A DNA stretch of 64,000 bases, taken from contig NZ_BOPH01000129.1 in assembly GCF_016863655.1 (NCBI RefSeq), positions 62,001-126,000 of the forward strand. The letters are read 5' to 3'. Positions 50,976 to 60,862 of the stretch are shown here, piece after piece. Source of the stretch: Virgisporangium ochraceum (lineage in GTDB: Bacteria > Actinomycetota > Actinomycetes > Mycobacteriales > Micromonosporaceae). Each line of letters begins with the position of its first letter. Position 1 is the stretch's first letter. The position numbers and the translations under genes are program-made. A model generated the notes under the pieces. The model was given only the letters and a program-made list of their open reading frames with translations, ran no database searches and was not told the DNA's origin.

Positions 50976-51584
50976 ATGCGAATCTCACCAGGGGACATCC
51001 GCAACGCGATCGTGAATCCGTCCTACCGGATCCCGAAGACGCGGCCAGAGATGAAGTCCGCCGACAGTGTGTTCCGGAAAGCGATTCGGCTATACCACAC
51101 GCGCGGCGTGGAGGAGGCGATGCACTACATCGAATCGGCGCTCGCGGGGGAGGCGTGGCAGGCCGGTCGGGGGGCGACCCTGGCGAAGAACGCGAGGCAG
51201 GACCTCGACGCCTACATCGATCTCGCAGCACCTGACCGGCGGGTTGCGGCCACAGTCGGAAAGAAGCAATCTGTGCACGTCGGCGAACTCTCGGTCGCAG
51301 CGGACGTCGACGTCGTTCTCGCCGCGGATGGGACCTATGTCGGACGCATGGCCATCACGGCCAACCTGGGCCGGCGTCTGAGAGCAGACGAACTGGCCCT
51401 TATCGCTGCGGCGCCGCTTCGTGGGCTCATCGAGGATTTCGAGGGCGGACTGTTTGATGACATCGTCCAGGCGATCGAAGTCTGGGAACTTCGGCTGGCC
51501 GCGGCCTCTGTCGTTGCGCGGAGCGACGCAGAAGCCGCCTGGCCGTCGCTGGTCGAACACCTACGGCGTGCGGCGTCCTCCTAA
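50976..51584 (+). CDS. Hypothetical protein of the QueC-like operon
   Basis: A 202-residue protein, ATG 50976, with GGAG about 9 bases upstream, 25 bases after the QueC-like gene. It has an N-terminal helical half (DSVFRKAIRLYHTRGVEEAM then HYIESALAGEAWQAGRGATL) and a beta-rich half (VHVGELSVAADVDVVLAADG, YVGRMAITANLGRRLRADEL) ending with a charged helix. It could be a nuclease-like or adaptor fold, but no motif is decisive. Co-orientation and spacing suggest it belongs to the system. Confidence 0.65.
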   Translation: MRISPGDIRNAIVNPSYRIPKTRPEMKSADSVFRKAIRLYHTRGVEEAMHYIESALAGEAWQAGRGATLAKNARQDLDAYIDLAAPDRRVAATVGKKQSVHVGELSVAADVDVVLAADGTYVGRMAITANLGRRLRADELALIAAAPLRGLIEDFEGGLFDDIVQAIEVWELRLAAASVVARSDAEAAWPSLVEHLRRAASS

Positions 51585-51736
51585 ACAACTGACAGTGATC
51601 CGCTGCAAGGCAACTGATCCACCGCGCGATGCCGTTTGAGCCACTCCGCCGCGGCATGTGAGGCCGAGGAGAATTGCGGCGTTGGCAGCGCCGTGTCGCC
51701 GCACGCTTCCGCTGCTTTTGCATAGGATGGAGCATC

Positions 51737-52636
51737 GTGCAGAATGGCAGCACCGAGGCAGTCGGCGATCGGTCGGCGTCCGCCGCGTCTGCTGGGGGCG
51801 CCGCGGGGGCCTCCGGTGTTGGGCTGCAGAATCGCGTGTTCGGGTGGGCCGCGGCCGCGATGGCCGCAGAGCGGCACTTGGCCGTTGTGGGCCTCGTGGC
51901 CGGCAAGGTTATCCGCGTCGGCGCCCAGACCGGCTTCGACCTCGACGATGTGGCCGTTCATACGGACGCCGACAACTTCGCCTTGTTCCAGGTCAAGGCT
52001 GGCTTGAATTTGAGCAGGACCCCGAAGGGTCCGCTCGCCAAGGCGCTAGAGCAGGCAGTGGGGCAGTATCTCGACGGCCGACTCCCGGTCGCTAACGGGA
52101 CCGATCGCGCTGTCGATTCGGCGCGCGACGCCCTCGTGCTGTGTACGGATAAGGCGGCATCTGAGTCCGTTCGGGTCCATCTGCCGTATGCGCTGGCGAA
52201 GACGGCATCGCAGCCGCCCGGTACGCCGCTCCTGGACAACCTGAGCAAGGATCAACACAACGCGCTGAAGATTGTGCTCGACCACGTTCGGCCGCTATGG
52301 GTGGCAGGCGCCCATGCCGCACCGAACGATGAGGAACTGCGAAGATTCCTACGGGCGCTCCACGTGATCACGGTTGATGCGAATGACGGTGAGTCTGACC
52401 ACGCCGCCGCGGTCGCCATCTTGAAGACCGTTCTCCCCGCTGACGAAGCGGACCGTGCATGGTTAGTGCTGGTCGCCGAAGGCCAAGCGGCGTCAGTAGC
52501 CCAAAACTGGCGGGATCGAGCGGCAATCGGCGCCGCTCTGTCGCGGCACGACATCTACTTGGCGCCCCCAGCCCGGCATGCCATCGACATAAGTAAACTT
52601 TGCGAACTTTCGACGGCGAACCTGAGAGCCTGGTAA
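51737..52636 (+). pseudogene. 5' fragment of a nuclease-STAND ATPase gene, cut by an insertion sequence
   Basis: The GTG at 51737 has GGATGGAG upstream. The 5' fragment encodes a nuclease-like domain: FDLDDVAVHTDADNFALFQV then KAG has an Asp pair and Q85-x-K87, the D...(E/Q)xK core of PD-(D/E)xK proteins of the Cap4/DUF4297 type. The frame stops in the IS end at 52634-52636. Removing the IS (1084 bases plus TGA duplication) makes NLRTLRSEAVLPVTGGLFIN continuous with the 3' fragment, so the original protein was about 1240 residues. Confidence 0.8.
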
Positions 52637-53709
52637 ATAACCGGTTCAGGGCCGACGTTCAGGCGTGATCATCGATACAGCTGGGTGCCGTGGCGTGTCG
52701 GGATGGCCGTGAGGTGGGTCTTCGAGTAGGAGCAGTAGCGACCAAACCATTGCCCTGTACTCGAAGACCCGACCTTGAGTATCCATGTCCTGACCGGGCA
52801 GGGTGCACCGGCGGTGCCCGGGCCCGGTGACCACCTGCCTACCCGCCGGCCGCGGACGTATCCGTCGGACACCAGCGAGGCGGAGTGGCGGATCCTGGCG
52901 CCGCTGGTGCCGGCTGGTGGTACCAGGCCGGGCATCGGTGGCCGACCGGTGTCCTACCCACGCCGCGACGTCGTCGACGCGATCCGCTACGTCATGCGAA
53001 CTGGCTGCCAGTGGGACGCGTTGCCGGTCGATTTCCCGCCGCATCCGCTGGTTAAGCACTACTTCACCGCCTGGACCCGCGACGGCACGCTGGGCCGGAT
53101 CCACCACAGCCTGCGTGAGCAGATCCGCCAGGTCGAAGGCCGCACCGCCGACCCGAGCGCGGCGTTGCTGGACTCCCAGACGCTGCGGGGCGCGGAGACC
53201 GTGCCCCGCAGCAGCCGCGGCTACGACGCCGGCAAGAAGGTCAACGGCCGCAAGCGGCACATCGTCACCGACACCACCGGACTGCTCCTGGCGGTGCTGG
53301 TCACCGGCGCGGGCGTGCAGGACCGCGACGCCGGCCACCTCCTGCTGTGGATCCTGCGGACGGTGTTCCCCACCATTCGGCTGGTGTGGGCCGATTCCGG
53401 CTACGCCGGCAAGCTGGTCGACTACGCCACCACCATGCTCGGGATCACCGTGCAGATCGTGTCCAAACTCGCCGGACAGACCACCTTCGTGCCACTACCC
53501 CGCAGGTGGTGCGTCGAGCGCACGTTCTCCTGGATCAACCGCTGCCGCAGGACCGTCCGCGACTACGAGCGGCTACCCGAACACCACGCCGCCACCGTCT
53601 ACTGGGCAATGATCATCATCATGGGACGCCGCCTGACCCGCCACCACGCCACCGCACCGACCCTCCCACAACCAGCACGCGCACCCTGAACCGGTTATTT
53701 ACCAGGCTC
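52626..53709 (+). mobile_element. IS5-family insertion sequence with perfect inverted repeats
   Basis: The 27-base inverted repeat beginning AGAGCCTGGTAAATAACC is perfect at 52625-52651 and 53684-53710. Flanks share CTGAGA, so the exact duplication is ambiguous; TGA (52623-52625 and 53710-53712) fits a 3-bp T-N-A target. A 13-bp inverted repeat GGGTCTTCGAGTA at 52716-52728 and 52758-52770 sits just before the transposase start. Intact ends and an intact transposase suggest recent insertion. Confidence 0.88.
52775..53689 (+). CDS. IS5-family transposase
   Basis: A 304-residue DDE transposase from TTG 52775. RTYPSDTSEAEWRILAPLVP is the N-terminal DUF4096-like zone, SAALLDSQTLRGAETVPRSS carries the first Asp, LVWADSGYAGKLVDYAT the second, and PRRWCVERTFSWINRCRRTV the catalytic glutamate. 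KKVNGRKRHIVTDTTGLLLA is the family hallmark. All catalytic residues are present, so the element may still be active. Confidence 0.9.
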   Translation: MSIHVLTGQGAPAVPGPGDHLPTRRPRTYPSDTSEAEWRILAPLVPAGGTRPGIGGRPVSYPRRDVVDAIRYVMRTGCQWDALPVDFPPHPLVKHYFTAWTRDGTLGRIHHSLREQIRQVEGRTADPSAALLDSQTLRGAETVPRSSRGYDAGKKVNGRKRHIVTDTTGLLLAVLVTGAGVQDRDAGHLLLWILRTVFPTIRLVWADSGYAGKLVDYATTMLGITVQIVSKLAGQTTFVPLPRRWCVERTFSWINRCRRTVRDYERLPEHHAATVYWAMIIIMGRRLTRHHATAPTLPQPARAP

Positions 53710-56534
53710 TGAGAACACTTCGGTCCGAAGCTGTCCTGCCCGTAACCGGCGGTTTGTTCATAAACCGAGGCGTTAGCGCGAGGCTTATCGACGCCGCAGG
53801 CGACGACAACGTCTTGGTCGTCGGTGAGGCAGGGGCCGGCAAGTCGGCGGTGGCTCAGGAATTGGCCGTTCGGCGGTTGGAATCACACGACGTTGTCGTA
53901 CTACGGGCGGCGGACATCGCGGGCCTCAACCGGGTCCAGCTCGACGCGCCGCTGACGGTCGTCCTGAGTGCCTGGACCGGACGGCCAGGTGTCGTCCTGA
54001 TAGATGGGGTCGATGCCCTGCGCGGGGCGGAGGACCGGGCGTTCCTCAACCGAGTTGTGGCCCACCTGCACGGCTCCCGCTGGCAGATCGTCGCGACCGT
54101 TCGCACCTTCGACGCGCGGCACAACCATGACCTTCAACACGCGTTCGCAGGTCAACCGCTTTCGGACGACCCGGCTCAGGTGGATCGTCGACTTGTTGGC
54201 GTTCGACACCTGGTCGTAGGCGACCTCACCGACGACGAGCTCAACATTGCGATCACCGCTCCGCTCGCGCTTGCGGCCCTGCTGCGGGATGCGCCGGCCG
54301 AACTCAGAGCCCTGTTGCGAAATCCCTTCAACCTGCGGCTGGCGTCGAGGCTGGTAGAGCCGCTTGCTGGCGGGGAGCAATCGACGTTGCTGGCGGTACG
54401 GAGCCGGGTCGACCTCCTGGAAGCGTATTGGGACCGACGGGTCCACAATCACGACCGCGCCGCCCGGACCGCGTTGCTCACCCGGATGTGCCGCACGATG
54501 GTGTCCAACCGGAGCCTGCGGATTGTCGAGGCCGAGCCGACTGTCGTCGCCGTCGACGGCCTGGCCCTAGAAGCAATGCTCAGCGAGGGGGTGTTATCAG
54601 GTGACGCCGGACCGCTGCCTTCAGCGCCCAGGATCCTCTCGTTCTCCCACAACATCTTGTTCGACTACGCGGCCGCGATCTACGTCCTCCACGATCCACT
54701 TGATCAGCGTCGCCTGCTTGAGACGTTTGACGCCGACCCGTCGCTGCCGCTTGTCGCCCGGCCAAGCTTGGAGCTTCTCGCCGACCTACTGTGGAAGCAT
54801 CGTGCAGCCGGCGTGTTCTGGCCCTTGTGTCTCGCCCTCGCCGCATCGCAGCACGTCCTCGCGTCGTTGGCGTTCGCCGCCCGACTGCTGCGGCTGATCC
54901 ATGCGGTCGAGGACCTGGATCCACTCGCACCCCAACCAGGCCGAACAGACAGAGCAGCCGGGCTATTGCCGGAGCAGGAACTCGTCCGGCAACTGGCCGG
55001 CGCCCTGCGCACCCCGGCCGTGTTAGCTGACCCAGCGGCAGCTGTTGTGCCCATAGCCGCCTTGGCACTTCGCCTTGCCGGCAACGCGAACACGTCCTAC
55101 TCAGACGCCGCGCTGGCGGCTGATCTCCTCCACGGGCTGCAGTTGCGCGTGCCGCTGAGCGCGGGCGACCTCGGCTCAGGCGACCGCGGGCAGGCGGTCG
55201 CCTCGCTGCTCGACGGGTGTCGCGCTGATCCTCGTCGAATGGAGCGGCTGGCCGAGGCCGCCGCGCGCCAGCTCCCGCACGTCATCGGGACAAGCGCAGC
55301 GGCGCGCGGTGCGGCCGGCCGGCTCCTCGACGATGCTGCCGCACTGCGTGAGTGGGGCGGCACGGTGTTGATATGGCTGGCCGATGCAGTAGTTCCGGCG
55401 GCCTCCGTGGATCCAGAGTTGGCCCGGCGCATCGCCACGGCGATCGTGACCTTCCGCGAGGTCCGTGACGAGCAGATCAGCCTAGGCGGCAGTGCTGTGG
55501 TGCCGATGAACACGTCGCGTCGGCAGAATGCAGAGTTCGCCGTTTACCAGCTCGGTCAGGCGTTCGATCGGTTGTGCTCCACCGACTTGCGGGTCGCGGC
55601 CGAAATTTTCTGCGTGTTGGCCGAGGACGACGCGTCTTCCTGGCCGACAAGAGGGAATTGGCCGATCTCGATATCAGGCGCCACCGGTTCGCTGCGGTAC
55701 GGCCGAGACTTCTCGATGATCGACCGCGATGCGGGTGAGACCATGGCCCACGGGCTGGCAGCGGCGCTTGTTGACGCGCGCTCGATCGAAGCTGGGCCGG
55801 CCATCCGCGTGTTGGTCCAGCAGCTTCAAAGCGCGGAAGCCTGGGCGGCGCTGATGACCGCCGGCGACCCAGTCCGGTTGGGTCTGCTCCTGCTGCCAGT
55901 ACTCGACTCCGGAGCACTCCTGGCGCACCCCGAAACCCACTCGGCGGCGGCTACCCTGCTCGCCGCTGCCGCCGAGCACGAGCCCGCGCTGGCAGAGCGT
56001 CTGGAATTGGCAGTCGCGCAAGCGCACGCCCTCATTGACGCCAACGGCGGAGCCCAGCGCATGAAGGACGCCCTGATCGGATGCTTACGCGCGGAATCGA
56101 TCACATCGGTTGAATTCAAGACTCGGCTGGCCGAACTCGGACCCGCCGGGCCGCCTCAGGCCCTGCCGCGCGTGCGTCCGATCGGGGAGTTCGGGTCCTG
56201 GTCAACGGTCGACCGGCTCGCCGAGCGCGGTATCGAGTTCGGGGCACCACTCACGACAGCCGCCCGAGCGCTTGACGAGGCGTTGACGGCGGCTACCAGT
56301 GGGGGAACCGACCGGTCCGACGCGGAGCGCACATTGTCCGATCGCTTCACCGAGGCGGATGCCGTCTTCGCGAGGTGTCAGGACCTGCCCGCGGATCTCG
56401 AACTGATGCTACTCCGAGCCGCAGAGGTACTTGCCCGCAACCCGACGGCCACGCCAGGCAACGCGCTGGGAGAGCGTGTGCTCGCGTTGCTCACCGATGC
56501 ATCCAACCACCCGGATGCCGGAAAATTCCTGTGA
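53709..56534 (+). pseudogene. 3' fragment of the nuclease-STAND ATPase gene
   Basis: From the IS edge the frame reads ALRTLRSEAVLPVTGGLFIN and is open to 56534. A TTG at 53754 could re-start a 926-residue product. It holds a P-loop GEAGAGKSAVA, Walker B RPGVVLIDGVDAL, and a STAND-like arm (LRALLRNPFNLRLASRLVEP, SFSHNILFDYAAAIYVL), then long helical repeats. This matches an ATPase with C-terminal sensor repeats. Together with the 5' fragment it forms a nuclease-STAND protein. Its stop overlaps the next gene as GTGA. Confidence 0.78.
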
Positions 56535-57628
56535 CGAACGTAGCGTGGGGACCCGGACGACGCGACACCGCGATTAGCGGGCTCGCTGCCTTGCTGAACC
56601 GACCGGAATGGCGCGACAGCGACCATTGCCCGGCAATCGCGCGCGTGGTCTCGGCGGCCCTGCACGACGCTAATCCTGTTGTTCGGATGCAGGCGGCTTA
56701 CGCGGCTCGTGCGGTCCACGCTGACGCGGATGCGGCCCATCGCGCCGCCGCCGTCGGGGAGCTGCTGCTGGCCGAGCGAGACACAAACGTTCGTATGGTC
56801 CTGCTGGACCAGTTGGCGGCGGACTCGGCGGCCGCCCCGGCGACGGTCGACGCCATACTCGAACGGCTGGTTGACGGCGATCCCGATCGTCAGGTCGCCG
56901 GGATTCTGACCTATCTCGCGCTGGTGCCCCGGACGCCCTTCGCGTCGCGGCTGATCGAGCGTTGGTGCGCGGACGCCTCCGCTCACCCTCAGGCCGTTCA
57001 GTCGTTCGTGCAGCACGCGCGCTCCTACCTACGGCCCCCGGCCGACGCCGGGCAGATACGGGCGTTCCGTCTGCTCGATACGACTGCACACGCCGTCCTC
57101 GCCCAGTGGACGCGATATGCCGGCGAGCATCGGGCCGAGGTGCTGTCCGATGATCAACTCGCGGAACTCCGCGGGGCAGCCGGAACCGCGGATGATATTG
57201 CGCAGCAAATCTACTTCGCGAGCGGCGCCTTCGATGACAAGCGAGGCCGCCAAGGGCCCTCGGGCGATGATCTGACGGGCTTTGCGGATCTAGCATTTCC
57301 TGTTCTTGCGAAGTGCGCGGCCCTCCGGCACCCGCACTCTATTCACCAGGCCGTCGAAACGATGATCTTCCTCGCGCCGGTGGATGAGGCCCGTGCGCTG
57401 CATGGAGTCGCCGAGGCCATTCCGGCCGACGGTCCTTATGCCAGTGAATCGCTCGCAGGAGATCTGGTCATTCCCTATCTGCAGCGGCTCCTGGCCGAAC
57501 AGCGGCCTCTCGTCCTGCATGACGAGCGCGGCGTGGCGTCGTTCCGCCACCTTCTGGCCACGTTCGCCGTCGCGGGAAACCAAGCCGCCCTCACGCTTGC
57601 ATATACCTTCGCCGACGTGTTCCGCTGA
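56531..57628 (+). CDS. HEAT-like repeat protein of the same system
   Basis: A 365-residue protein from GTG 56531, overlapping the ATPase stop by 4 bases. It is all helical: AISGLAALLNRPEWRD, ALHDANPVVRMQAAYAARAV, LLLAERDTNVRMVLLDQLAA, ILERLVDGDPDRQVAGILTY resemble HEAT/Armadillo repeats. It probably forms the ligand-sensing or regulatory arm of the preceding NTPase. The last 130 residues are helical but not clearly repetitive. No named family. Confidence 0.65.
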   Translation: MTNVAWGPGRRDTAISGLAALLNRPEWRDSDHCPAIARVVSAALHDANPVVRMQAAYAARAVHADADAAHRAAAVGELLLAERDTNVRMVLLDQLAADSAAAPATVDAILERLVDGDPDRQVAGILTYLALVPRTPFASRLIERWCADASAHPQAVQSFVQHARSYLRPPADAGQIRAFRLLDTTAHAVLAQWTRYAGEHRAEVLSDDQLAELRGAAGTADDIAQQIYFASGAFDDKRGRQGPSGDDLTGFADLAFPVLAKCAALRHPHSIHQAVETMIFLAPVDEARALHGVAEAIPADGPYASESLAGDLVIPYLQRLLAEQRPLVLHDERGVASFRHLLATFAVAGNQAALTLAYTFADVFR

Positions 57629-57880
57629 ACAGAGTAGGTCGCCGCCGCGAGACTGAGGTCTCCCGCGCATCGATGAGAACGCATCGAGCGTCCGAATCAG
57701 CGAGGCGTCGTGTTCTTAGCGACGAGTTCGTCGGTGCAGTTCGCTGTGCCAGCCTTGAGCTTTTCGTTTCCACCTTGACCGAGGAACTACTCCGCACGTG
57801 CAACTCTGGGGTGGCACACCGGTCGACGGCACAACGCCTGGCATGATCACCAATCGCAGGTCATCTGCTGTCTTTCCTGC

Positions 57881-58257
57881 GTGTCAGCGCCCGTCGGCGG
57901 ACGCGGCCACGTGCCTATGCCGCAGGCGGACTCCACCGCTCCCGGGACCGGCCTGCGGCCGGTGCCGGTGCCGGTAAGCGTCTTCCTCGTTCCGCCGACG
58001 AACCCTGCGCCCCCACGGTCGAAGATCCAAGGCGCGATCGTTGGTGCGGACTTCACCCGCGCCACCTCGCCCACCTCATCGCCAAGCTGTCCCGGCCGGG
58101 AGACGCCATCATCGACCTCGACTGCCACCCGACTATCACCGCCGCCGCCGAACACCTGGGTCGCCAAGCGACACCGCGACCCGACGACTTCCTGGTCGCC
58201 GAGGAGGCAGCCACAGGGCCGCCCGAGGCTATCTACATGCCACGTTCGCCGTCGTAG
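57881..58257 (+). pseudogene. Broken copy of the conjugative element's methylase-partner gene
   Basis: GTG 57881 starts a Pro/Val-rich leader (MSAPVGGRGHVPMPQADSTA then PVPVPVSVFLVPPTNP) to about 58060. The protein then continues in another frame with HLAHLIAKLSRPGDAIIDLD, ending at TAG 58255-58257. Both halves resemble the intact gene at 25990: PPVPVTVWHV and LAGLLVALYTRPGDTVVALG. The frame change plus absence of the rest shows decay. It lies 30 kb from the intact copy, at the border between the defence module and the metal island. Confidence 0.65.
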
Positions 58258-58314
58258 TGCTTGTCGGCAGGCGATGCAGACGTCCATCGCGGTTCGGAGG
58301 CGACGATCACGTAA

Positions 58315-58340
58315 ATGGATACAGATTATGCTGAATCCAT
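58315..58340. promoter_or_regulatory. Dyad operator upstream of the CmtR-like gene
   Basis: ATGGAT at 58315-58320 and ATCCAT at 58335-58340 frame an inner CAG/CTG pair, giving a 26-base dyad centred at 58327.5, 22 bases before the repressor GTG. It is the likely CmtR-type operator controlling the repressor-ATPase operon. Confidence 0.65.
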
Positions 58341-58361
58341 AGCTTGGTGTACTCTGCCGCC

Positions 58362-58718
58362 GTGGAGACCATTGCGTACGGGCAGGTGTTGGCGCGGTTC
58401 GGGCATGCGCTGTCGGATGCGACTCGGGCGCGGTTACTGCTCGCGCTTCGTGAGGCGCCGGCGCATCCGGCTGATCTGGCTGATCTGTTGGGGGTGTCGC
58501 GTCAGATCGTGTCGAACCACCTGGCCTGCCTGCGCGGTTGCGGTCTGGTTGTGGCGGTGCCGGTGGGCCGGCGGACTCGGTACGAGCTTGCCGATCCGCG
58601 GCTCGGGCATGCGCTTGGCGACCTGTTGAGTCTGGTGCTGACGGTGGATCCGTCCTGTCCGCCCGGCGAGGCCGCCGCGATCGGCGACAGTCGCACGACG
58701 GGGAAGCGCGTGCGCTGA
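58362..58718 (+). CDS. CmtR-like Cd/Pb-sensing ArsR repressor
   Basis: A 118-residue protein from GTG 58362. The winged helix is ALSDATRARLLLALREAPAH then LADLLGVSRQIVSNHLACLR. Cys56 and Cys60 (ACLRGCGL) and Cys99 (DPSC) correspond to the three metal ligands of Mycobacterium tuberculosis CmtR (Cys57, Cys61, Cys102), so it should sense cadmium or lead. Its stop overlaps the P-type ATPase start (TGATG), so it represses and is cotranscribed with the efflux pump. Confidence 0.85.
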   Translation: METIAYGQVLARFGHALSDATRARLLLALREAPAHPADLADLLGVSRQIVSNHLACLRGCGLVVAVPVGRRTRYELADPRLGHALGDLLSLVLTVDPSCPPGEAAAIGDSRTTGKRVR

Positions 58719-60862
58719 TGGGGGCCGAGTGCTGCGGTGACGAGGTCACCGCGACAACGACCGACCCCGGCCAGAACAGTGAGCACGGTCGCTGGTGGCA
58801 GGTCCGCGAGCTGCAGCTGGCCGCCGTGGCGGCGGTGCTGCTCGCGGCCGGGTGGGGCCTGGGGCGGGCCGGCGTCGACACTGCGGGCGCGGTGCTGGAG
58901 TACGCCGCCGCCGCGGTGGGTGCGTGGTCGTTCGTGCCGGGCGCGGTGCGGCGGCTGCTGCGTGGGCGGATCGGTGTGGCCACGCTGATGACGATCGCCG
59001 CCGTGGGTGCGGTGGCGTTGGGCAAGGTCGGCGAGGCGGCCATGCTCGGGGTGCTGTTCTCCGTCGCCGAGGGCCTGGAGGAGTATGCGATCACCCGCAC
59101 CCGCCGCGGCCTGCGGGCGCTGCTGGACCTGGTGCCACGCACGGCCACCGTCGTGCGTGGGGGCGTGGAGACGGCGGTCGATCCGCAGCAGCTTCGGCTG
59201 GACGACGTGCTGGTGCTGCGCCCGGGGGAGCGGGCGGCGACCGACGGGGTGTTGCTGTCCGGGCGCACGGTGCTGGACCTGTCGGCGATCACCGGTGAGT
59301 CGATGCCGGTCGAGGCCGGCCCGGACGATGCGGTGTATGCCGGTGCCATCAACGGCGGCGGTGTGGTCGAGGTCCGGGTCACCGCGGTCGTGGCGGACAG
59401 TTCGCTGGCGCGGATCGTGCACATCGTGGAGGAGGCGCAGGAGCGCAAGGGTGCGGGGCAGCGTCTCGCCGACCGGATCGCCCGTCCGCTGGTGCCCGCC
59501 ATCATGCTGCTCGCCGTCGTGATCGCGCTGGTGGGCAGTCTGCTCGACGACCCGCGGGTGTGGATCGAACGCGCCCTGATCGTGCTGGTCGCTGCTTCGC
59601 CCTGTGCGCTGGCGATCGCGGTGCCGCTGACCGTCGTCGCCGCGATCGGTGCGGCGAGTCGCGCCGGCGCCCTGGTCAAGGGTGGCCTGGCGGTGGAGCG
59701 GCTGGGCCGCGTCCGGTTGGTCGCGCTGGACAAGACCGGCACGCTGACCCGTAATCGGCCTCGCGTCGTCGAGATCGTCGCTGCTCCGGATGCAGGCCGT
59801 GACGATGTGCTGCGGGTCGCCGCGGCGCTGGAGGCACGCAGCGAACATCCCCTGGCGAAAGCGGTGCTCGCAGAGGTCGACACCCCGACCGCCGCCGAGG
59901 ATGTCCAGGCTGTGGCGGGGTCCGGGTTGACCGGCATCGTCGACGGCGTCACGGCGCGACTCGGCCGGCCCGGGTTCGTCGACCCGGGCGCCCTGGACGG
60001 GGATGTGCGGCGGCTGCAGGACGCGGGTGCCACCGTCGTCGTGGTCGAGTCCGCCGGTCGGATGCTCGGCGTCCTCGCGGTCCGCGACGACCTGCGACCC
60101 GAAGCCGCCGACACGGTCGCCGCCCTGCGCAAGGTGGGCATCTCGGTGGCGATGCTCACCGGTGACAACCGGCGCACCGCCGACGCCCTCGCCGAGCAGG
60201 CCGGCATCCACGCCGTGCACGCCGACCTACATCCGCAGGACAAGGCCGACCTGGTGACCCGGCTGCGTCCCGGCACTGGCGGCGTCGCCATGGTCGGCGA
60301 CGGCATCAACGACGCTCCGGCGCTGGCAACCGCCGACGTCGGCATCGCCATGGGTGCGATGGGTACCGACGTGGCCATCGAGAGCGCCGACGTCGCCCTC
60401 ATGGGTGAGGACCTGCGCCACTTGCCGCATCTGCTGCGGCAGATGCGCCGGGCCCGGGGGATCATGCTGCAGAACGTCGGCCTGTCCCTGCTCATCATCG
60501 GCACGCTCATCCCACTGGCCGCCACCGGTGTGCTGGGCCTGGCCACCGTCGTGTTCATCCACGAGCTGGCCGAGGTGGTCGTCATCGGCAACGCTGTCCG
60601 CGCCGCCCGCGTCCGGCACCTGCCGAGCGTTGAGTTACCGGGGGACCGGCACCAGGCAACCGCACCGGCGACCGCTCCGACGGCCCCGGTGGACGGCCGC
60701 CCGGCGTTGAGGCTGCTGCCCACCGCCTCGCCGACCGTGACCGATGCCTGCGGCTGTGGACCCGGCTGCGCCTGCTGCGCGACCACCACCGCAGCCGCGA
60801 ACCCGACGGGCGCAATGCCCATCTCCATCGCCACCCGGCCGAGGACGGACCATGAGCGGTAA
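58718..60862 (+). CDS. CadA-like P1B-type heavy-metal ATPase
   Basis: A 714-residue membrane pump, ATG 58718. TGES at 192-195, the metal-selecting SPC at 294-296 (AASPCALAI), the phosphorylated Asp338 in DKTGTLT, HP at 377-378 (SEHPLA) and GDGIND at 527-532 are all intact. SPC with HP marks the P1B group that exports Zn/Cd/Pb. There is no N-terminal HMA domain; instead a short Cys pair (AECC) begins the protein and a Cys cluster (CGCGPGCACC) near the C-terminus may bind metal. It is the pump of the CmtR operon. Confidence 0.92.
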   Translation: MGAECCGDEVTATTTDPGQNSEHGRWWQVRELQLAAVAAVLLAAGWGLGRAGVDTAGAVLEYAAAAVGAWSFVPGAVRRLLRGRIGVATLMTIAAVGAVALGKVGEAAMLGVLFSVAEGLEEYAITRTRRGLRALLDLVPRTATVVRGGVETAVDPQQLRLDDVLVLRPGERAATDGVLLSGRTVLDLSAITGESMPVEAGPDDAVYAGAINGGGVVEVRVTAVVADSSLARIVHIVEEAQERKGAGQRLADRIARPLVPAIMLLAVVIALVGSLLDDPRVWIERALIVLVAASPCALAIAVPLTVVAAIGAASRAGALVKGGLAVERLGRVRLVALDKTGTLTRNRPRVVEIVAAPDAGRDDVLRVAAALEARSEHPLAKAVLAEVDTPTAAEDVQAVAGSGLTGIVDGVTARLGRPGFVDPGALDGDVRRLQDAGATVVVVESAGRMLGVLAVRDDLRPEAADTVAALRKVGISVAMLTGDNRRTADALAEQAGIHAVHADLHPQDKADLVTRLRPGTGGVAMVGDGINDAPALATADVGIAMGAMGTDVAIESADVALMGEDLRHLPHLLRQMRRARGIMLQNVGLSLLIIGTLIPLAATGVLGLATVVFIHELAEVVVIGNAVRAARVRHLPSVELPGDRHQATAPATAPTAPVDGRPALRLLPTASPTVTDACGCGPGCACCATTTAAANPTGAMPISIATRPRTDHER

